Shown here: piece after piece, positions 63,337 through 64,000 of the stretch
Layout: every line of letters begins with the position of its first letter
How positions within the stretch are numbered: position 1 is the first letter of the stretch
Assembly: GCA_965224285.1 (NCBI GenBank)
Contig: OZ245043.1
Location: 744,001-808,000 of the forward strand
Direction of reading: 5' to 3'
Length of the DNA: 64,000 bases
Source of the DNA: JAJCYK01 sp965224285
Lineage (GTDB): Bacteria > Bacteroidota > Bacteroidia > Cytophagales > Cyclobacteriaceae
Program-made: the position numbers and the translations under genes
The notes under the pieces: model-generated
The model's input: only the letters and a program-made list of their open reading frames with translations
Database searches by the model: none
What the model was told of the DNA's origin: nothing

Positions 63337-64000
63337 TCCTGGCTTAAGTTTAGCTGGCGCAACTTAAGCCGAACCGCTAACAAGTTTTTAACTTCTAGGT
63401 CCAGGAAAATCGGATTGCCGTAAATGAAAAATCTGTATTGGCGAGCGGGTTAAGTTGCAAACTTGACCCAGGTGGGAGATACAGTATAGAAAACCCCAGT
63501 GGTATTTACTTTTTAACTTTCAATTCTGGGAGATCGGATAACTTTAAATGAAATGTTTGGTATTGGCGAGTTATTAAGACCCCATCCTGGCTTAAGTTTA
63601 GCTGGCGTAACTTAAGCCGAACCGCTAACAAGTTTTTAACTTCCTATTCCTGGCAGATCGGAACACTTTAAATGAAAAATTTCATTGGCGAACGGGTCAA
63701 GTTGCAAACTTTACCCAGGTGGGGGGTTGAACCTCATTACTGGTTTTGCCATAAAAAACCACCCGTCCTGGCTTAAGTTTAGCTGGCGTAACTTAAGCCG
63801 AACCCTAACAAGTTTTTAACTTCCTATTCCTGGGAAATCGGAACACTTTAAATGAAAAATTTCATTGGCGAACGGGTCAAGTTGCAAACTTTACCCAAGT
63901 GTGGGGTTGAACCTCATTACTGGTTTTGCCATAAAAAACCACCCGTCCTGGCTTAAGTTTAGCTGGCGTAACTTAAGCCGAACCGCTGACAAGTTTTTAA
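63337..64000. repeat. tandem repeat array with nested hairpins, runs off the window
   Basis: Four copies of a unit beginning TCCTGGCTTAAGTTTAGCTG start at 63337, 63585, 63766 and 63946 (spacing 248, 181 and 180 bases; the last is cut by the window end). Units 2 and 3 differ at only about five positions. Each has GGCTTAAGTT / AACTTAAGCC arms (10-bp perfect stem, 10-base loop), and the full units also have GGGTCAAGTT-GCA-AACTTTACCC (10-bp stem with one mismatch). The first unit is longer and repeats an internal module (TTTTTAACTT, then GATCGGA, then ATTGGCGAG). No gene of convincing length is inside. Its function is unknown; it could be a dispersed repeat, a small-RNA array or a satellite. Confidence 0.8.

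Noticed and set aside
63177..63383. A 68-codon minus-strand frame partly inside the repeat array
   Set aside because: It begins within the repeat unit, has no recognised motif, and no clear start context; likely chance.
63337..64000. Repeat array considered as CRISPR or integron attC array
   Set aside because: Units are about 180 bases and nearly identical throughout, so there are no short repeats with unique spacers and no cassette genes; no cas or integrase gene is seen.
1..64000. tRNA, rRNA, CRISPR, IS elements and prophage genes
   Set aside because: None could be recognised by eye in intergenic spaces or reading frames.

Overview
The window is chromosomal DNA from a member of the Bacteroidota, most likely a marine or soil Cytophagales-type bacterium. 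The evidence is: a subtilase with a type IX secretion (T9SS) C-terminal sorting domain; a TonB-dependent receptor with a carboxypeptidase-like N-terminal domain; a LytS/LytTR-type two-component pair; DUF5117/DUF4953 metalloprotease and DUF3244/DUF4168-type secreted proteins; and TAnnTTTG promoter -7 boxes (TATATTTG) before tyrS and the ArsC-like gene. Base composition is moderate, genes are dense, and neighbouring genes often overlap by ATGA or TAATG. No rRNA, tRNA, CRISPR array, transposase or phage gene was seen. Genome context is ordinary core plus lineage-specific accessory functions.

Layout. 1-10250: peptide and metabolite turnover (BNR/sortilin-like protein cut by the window edge, zinc metalloprotease, arylamine N-acetyltransferase, D-aminoacylase-like lipoprotein, TPR lipoprotein, ribokinase plus a GRP-type sugar transporter). 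10430-14694: a BlaI-type repressor, an M56 protease fused to HEAT-like repeats, and a prolyl oligopeptidase; the repressor gene and the peptidase gene share a 16-bp dyad in their leaders. 14989-18176: a two-subunit molybdenum hydroxylase (IorAB type) and a DinB protein. 18185-22518: PLP decarboxylase, a small DUF3244-like protein and a LytS/LytTR two-component system. 22922-28353: TPR protein, gyrA, an outer-membrane protein and an unknown protein. 28667-36806: a MacB-type exporter cluster with four permeases, two adaptors and one ATPase. 36878-44950: DUF4168-like protein, ArsC-like protein, TonB-dependent receptor, rpe, a frameshifted T9SS subtilase, a lipoprotein and mnmA. 45047-47231: a degenerate TrpF-like protein convergent with a small operon of an SPFH protein, a membrane PH-like protein and a 48-residue ribbon-helix-helix (RHH) protein. 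47469-58884: a long same-strand run containing holA, a 1015-residue TPR protein, a beta-barrel protein, a SPOR protein, ExbB-ExbD-TonB, folC and trmB. 59096-63067: tyrS, a membrane class III nucleotidyl cyclase and an M48 lipoprotein protease. 63337-64000: an AT-rich tandem repeat array with nested hairpins that runs off the window.

How parts work together. ExbB-ExbD-TonB would energise the outer-membrane receptors encoded nearby. The exporter cluster looks like a duplicated permease-permease-adaptor module served by a single ATPase. The most promising candidates for something undescribed are the BlaI/M56-HEAT/prolyl oligopeptidase circuit with its shared operator, the SPFH-PH-RHH operon with a dyad upstream, and the terminal hairpin repeat array. 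All functional statements rest on reading the sequence and knowledge of the families; no searches were run.
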